Of a stretch of DNA of 64,000 bases, positions 60,419 through 64,000 are shown piece after piece (within the stretch, counting starts at the first letter, position 1; each line of letters begins with the position of its first letter). The stretch is from Periplaneta americana (taxonomy: Eukaryota > Arthropoda > Insecta > Blattodea > Blattidae): NCBI RefSeq assembly GCF_040183065.1, contig NC_091128.1, positions 177,305,668 to 177,369,667 on the forward strand, read 5' to 3'. The notes below the pieces were generated by a model. It was given only the letters and a program-made list of their open reading frames with translations, did no database searches and had not been told where the DNA came from. The translations under genes were made by a program, and so were the position numbers.

Positions 60419-60961
60419 TTGCATTGGAGTTAAATCGCTCGCTTGAACTCGGTCGAGTGTCGCACCCTCGAGTGAGATACGATCGGTCGTGATACGCTCG
60501 TAATAAATAGAAGCACAGTACAAGGTCATCTCACCGTCATGTCTTATCTTGTATGGAAGGCGACAGATAAGATACACATATGTTTTGCTCACACGGTAAA
60601 AAGTAAGGCTTTATTTTCTGCGTTTATGACAAACGTCTAATGGAACAGTCAATGGAACGTACCAAAACAGGAACATGAAGTTATAAATAAAATAGTATGA
60701 AAAACTTCGATATATGGTTATTATTGCTAATTAATAATTATTCAATATTTGATTTACCACATATATAATATGATAGGTCCATACATAGTGTTCCGCCTAT
60801 ATACTGCGACAATGTAGAAACGTTTTACAAAATATTATTGATATAGCAGTAGATTAATAACAATATTAGTACAGAGATAACGTCACAGAAAATATAATAA
60901 AACGAATAATCATGCTGCACAACTGTTACAGACGCAAAGATTGATACACTAATTATTAGAG

Positions 60962-61017
<56 letters not shown>

Positions 61018-61413
61018 TAGAAAACTTGATACAGTTCTTGCATTATCGTGGTTGTGTTCTCCGTTTATAATAATTACATTTACATCCAATAACATCTATC
61101 AGATGTGGCAAAAACAAAATCACTCCTGTGTCGAAAAAAAAAAACATTTACCTACAACATTTATATTACATTTTAAAGCAAGTTTTGTAGTTGTACTATG
61201 GAGAGGTTAGTTAAACACTGCAAAGTTTTGAAATGATAAACATCTATGATGTTACTACACAGTTCATCACTGTAACAAGAACGAATGTCTAACGCTCGGC
61301 TTATACCGTTCGAGGATTTATCGCTCGTGACAATTTTACCCATCATGCATGTGCGCTACCTATCGGATTATTCTATGAACTACTTGGCGCTCGAGCGAAA
61401 ACGTCCGATGCAA
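60419..61413. mobile_element. Candidate TIR element with CGCTCG-rich subterminal regions
   Basis: The left end TTGCATTGGAGTTAAATCGC and the inverted right end TTGCATCGGACGTTTTCGC align over about 24 bases with five or six mismatches. Both subterminal regions are rich in CGCTCG/CGAGCG and TCGAG words, unlike the AT-rich middle. An ATT run lies inside (60961-61016). No convincing target duplication was found: ACCTTTGC (60401-60408) and ACCTTTGT (61414-61421) are similar but misplaced on the left. Confidence 0.35.
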
Positions 61414-62120
61414 ACCTTTGTTTGCTTATCTTCATTGTCTTCTTCACGGGTTTTCCGAATCCAATCAATACTGTACTTACGGTTCTTTAACACTCAAAGG
61501 TTTTCTTTCTTCAGATTTACAGTCAATTGTCATTTTCTCCAATCGTATTCTTTCAATTTCTCTCAAGATTATCCCTGATTAAGTATTTCAGTGTCAGATT
61601 TGTTGCCTAGCAACGTATGGCCTGTCTCAGGACGCAAATGAAACATGTCAGCTGCTTACAGTTTTTTTTAAGTGTTGTGTTTACTGTAATTTTAACTTAA
61701 TATGGTATCAAAATAGTTTCCATTGTTACCCTTTTAATTAGTTCATGTTTTTGATAATTTTCCTTTCTATATCCATACTGGATAATTAACAAAGCTACAT
61801 CTTTAACACGACTTTTGGCTTCTATATTCTGTCAGCCATAGCCTACTCTTACAAATGAAAACAATTGACAATAGTTACATCAGTCATACCAACGTCAAAG
61901 ATACTAACTTACTATGAAGTAATTTAAATACGATTATTTTAGTCCAGAGAGCGTCCGTTCTTAGTACAAGAATATCTAATACATATAACACTCTAACATG
62001 TTTCCTTATCTGGTTATTCAGCGACGCTATATCAAAATACGAAGTTATTTAGAGTCCGCGGAATTGATGATAGCAAGATAATATTTGGCGACATGAGGCC
62101 GAGGATTCGCCACATATTAC
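61414..62120. other. No gene recognised
   Basis: AT-rich unique DNA. Confidence 0.35.
61602..61615. promoter_or_regulatory. Palindromic RFX (X-box-like) site
   Basis: GTTGCCTAGCAACG, the same 14-mer as at 31867-31880. Confidence 0.3.
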
Positions 62121-62254
62121 CTGACATTCGCATGACGGTTGGCGAAAATCTCGGAAAAACAAACCAGGTAATAAACCCAAGCGGGCATCGAACCCACTCC
62201 AGTGCAACTCCAGATCAGGAGGAAAACACACTACCGCCTGAGCTACGCGTGTGG
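62085..62254 (-). mobile_element. tRNA-derived SINE, second family, copy 1
   Basis: Minus strand: the A box GCGTAGCTCAGGCGGTAG fits the TRGCNNAGNNGG pattern, and the B box GGGTTCGATGCCCGC lies about 50 bases on. The body has ATTACCTGGTTTGTTTTTCC and CGCCAACCGTCATGCG. It is unrelated in body to the SINE at 39256. The 3' limit is approximate. Confidence 0.75.
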
Positions 62255-62665
62255 TGAAATATTTCTTAATTAATCTTAAATAATACATTATTCAGTAAAT
62301 CACTCCAAACCAAAGGGAATACAGCGTGGATTTTGTACGTAGATACTTTGTTTATGTTGGCCACATTGTGCATCATGTTTATGTAAATAAATACAAATGA
62401 CACTCGTCTTACGGTTGGGGAAGTCCTCGGAAAAAACTCCAATCAGGTAATAAATCCAAGAGGGAAACGAACCCACGGGCAGTACAACTCTGGATCATCA
62501 GACAAACGCACTACCGCCTGAGCTACGTCTGTGGCAACGTGTTTCTTAATTTATTTTAAATACATTATTAAGTAAATCACTCCAAACCAAAGAGAATACA
62601 GTACGAAGATACTTTTTTGTGTTGGCCACATTGTGGATCATTGTCTATGTAAATAAAGATAAATG
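62121..62665. repeat. ~270-bp tandem duplication carrying SINE copies
   Basis: Segments 62121-62397 and 62398-62665 align along their full length. The shared text includes AGTAAATCACTCCAAACCAA and TGTTGGCCACATTGTG. Divergence is moderate, so the duplication is old. Confidence 0.75.
62400..62534 (-). mobile_element. tRNA-derived SINE, second family, copy 2
   Basis: Minus strand: A box GACGTAGCTCAGGCGGTAG, B box GGGTTCGTTTCCCTC (degenerate), then ATTACCTGATTGGAGTTTTT. It arose with copy 1 by the segment duplication, and its 3' part is cut at the duplication junction. Confidence 0.72.
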
Positions 62666-62882
62666 AAAATTAGCATAGCACATAAGAGTTACTTTAAGAA
62701 ATACAGAAAGCAAACATGAATAATGTTTAGTCTGTGATTCTTAATCAGCTTGGGATAAAAAATAGCAATAAAAATGGTATGAAATAGAAAGTACGTACTA
62801 ATCAGATTATAGGCCTAATAAACAGTAAATAGAACATTAAATAAAAAAAATATATGTGGAGTAAACCTTACGAAATAATTAA
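62666..62882. other. No gene recognised
   Basis: AT-rich spacer. Confidence 0.3.
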
Positions 62883-63474
62883 TCTATAATAATAATAAAT
62901 CTGTAGCCAAAATTTGTCTGGTAATTTTCGATTTTCCAAAAATAATTGGTCCTAACATATATAATTAACCACCCTGAAACCGAAAATCGCTTTTTTGAAA
63001 ATTTTGTTTGTATGTCTGTCTGTCTGTATGTTTGTTACCTTTTCACGCGATAATGGCTGAACGGATTTCGATGAAAATTGGAATATTAATTAAGTTCGTT
63101 GTAACTTAGATTTTAGGCTATACGGCATTCAAAATACATTATTTAAAAGGGGGGTTATAAGGGGGCCTGAATTAAATAAATCGAAATATCTCGCTTATTA
63201 TTGATTTTGTGAAAAATTTTACATAACAAAAGTTTCATTAAAAATGATTTGTGATAAGTGTTATTCTTTGAAAAGTTTTGATAGGACTGATATTTAATGA
63301 GATAAATGAGTTTTAAAATTAAAATAACTGCCATCTAAGGCGGTGTATTGGAATAAAAACAAATGACTTCGTCTATAAGGGGCCTTGGGCAGCAACAATC
63401 GAAAGCTATGAAAGATAGCCTACAGAGAATGTTTCTGAGTTTGTATGAAGTAATATCGGAAGCTAAATTAATTG
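62883..63474 (+). mobile_element. Helitron, family 1, copy 4, interrupted by a LINE
   Basis: It starts TCTATAATAATAATAAATC and follows copy 1 closely through GACTTCGTCTATAAGGGGCC and TATGAAGTAATATCGGAAGC. It then departs at about 63475, where LINE sequence begins. The rest of the Helitron probably resumes beyond the window. Confidence 0.82.
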
Positions 63475-63967
63475 TTATTCATCATCTTTTACAGTACCCA
63501 CCTCGCGTCAATGGAATTCCTTGTCACAAAGTATTAGGGGCTGCAAGACAATAAACACCTTTAAGAACAGCTTAAAAGATAACCTTCTTAGCATTTCACT
63601 CCAATCATACTGATTTTAACTATCACTGTCTACATTGTTACTTCATTCTTTAGACATCATCCTGATAGTGCTGTATTTTTTAAATTGTCTCATAATAATC
63701 TCTTTCTATTATCTAACATTATTTGAAATATATTAACATTCTATGTATTTTAGTTTAATTCTGCTACATAGTTTGTATTTCAGTGTTTAATTAATAGTTC
63801 ATAGTATTTTGTTGTTTAATTCGTAAATAACTCTTGTATACATGTAACTCTCATCTAAATCAAATTGTTGAATTCTTTGTAAGTTCATGCATATGTATAT
63901 ACTCTTTTTGCTGGTTGAGTGGAAGAGAAGGCCTTACGGCCTTAACTCTGCCAGCTAAAATAAATCA

Positions 63968-63998
<31 letters not shown>

Positions 63999-64000
63999 TA
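63475..64000 (+). mobile_element. 5'-truncated LINE with class B tail, running off the window
   Basis: A short C-terminal ORF2 remnant is followed by about 310 bases of AT-rich 3' UTR. The terminal stem-loop GAAGGCCTTACGGCCTTAAC follows (from about 63928), then CTCTGCCAGC and ATT repeats to the window edge. It inserted into the Helitron above. Confidence 0.8.
63476..63613 (+). pseudogene. C-terminal tip of LINE ORF2
   Basis: In the frame whose TGG codon is at 63512, the product is TVPTSRQWNSLSQSI, then RGCKTINTFKNSLKDNLL, ending at TGA 63611-63613. The W-N-S-L...F-K-N-S-L-K pattern is the same terminal block seen in the LINE at 9920-10360, here from a different lineage. The 63-codon frame one register over (from 63363) is a shadow that also crosses the Helitron junction. 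Confidence 0.7.

Noticed and set aside
63363-63554. 63-codon plus frame starting MTSSIRGLGQ
   Set aside because: It crosses the Helitron/LINE junction. The LINE part is out of register with the real C-terminal frame (63476-63613).

Overview
The window looks like nuclear DNA from a large, AT-rich, repeat-laden insect genome. The retroelement proteins and the tRNA-derived SINEs are of the kind seen in cockroaches and related insects, but that placement is inference from protein style and not from a search. There are no bacterial operons, rRNA or intact tRNA genes, or CRISPR arrays. Nearly everything recognisable is transposable-element debris, minisatellite or microsatellite. The only piece that looks like a host gene is a GC-rich block at about 34.9-35.9 kb. 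It ends in one short coding exon (35750-35873, +) that carries an eh1-like FSIAAIM motif and a splice donor. It resembles the N-terminus of Tbx20/midline/H15-type T-box transcription factors. If so, everything to its right is first intron.

Layout. 0-11 kb: a LINE 3' fragment; two Helitron-like elements of different families (1104-2336 and 2525-4233); a TTTA-rich array with a ~185-bp higher-order period; a 117-bp satellite (15 units, no length change); and an RTE-like LINE on the minus strand split by two later LINE/SINE insertions whose target duplications can be read. 11-21 kb: a hAT-like non-autonomous element with a perfect 8-bp duplication; a 1.7-kb TAAA array duplicated as two ~810-bp blocks and abutting a LINE tail; a third Helitron; a ~122-bp satellite; and a 5'-truncated SINE. 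21-24.4 kb: a complete 3.2-kb DNA transposon with 31-bp terminal inverted repeats, subterminal GGACAYCT repeats and a broken, intron-containing transposase-like gene of a family I know only as uncharacterised arthropod proteins. 24.7-31 kb: four RTE-like LINE copies embedded in AAT/ATT microsatellites, plus a decayed fragment with a possible restriction-like nuclease signature.

31-64 kb: AT-rich unique sequence, two fold-back MITEs, the candidate T-box exon, a full-length SINE with a 13-bp duplication, a 70-bp satellite (12 units in perfect register), another Helitron, a hierarchical AAT-type array, an ~81-bp satellite with a dimeric higher-order period, more RTE-like copies, a 55-bp satellite, three tandem LINE tails, the 5' end of the RTE-like LINE, a duplicated SINE-bearing segment, and a Helitron split by a LINE that runs off the window.

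The most unusual signal is not a gene. The palindrome TAGGCCTA (with shorter TAGGCTA/TAGCCTA forms) is scattered over the window far above chance. In several TE copies it is a clean 6-bp insertion at a TA, visible as an in-frame Arg-Pro that sister copies or the remembered family pattern lack. The second most interesting object is the 3.2-kb transposon at 21151-24384.
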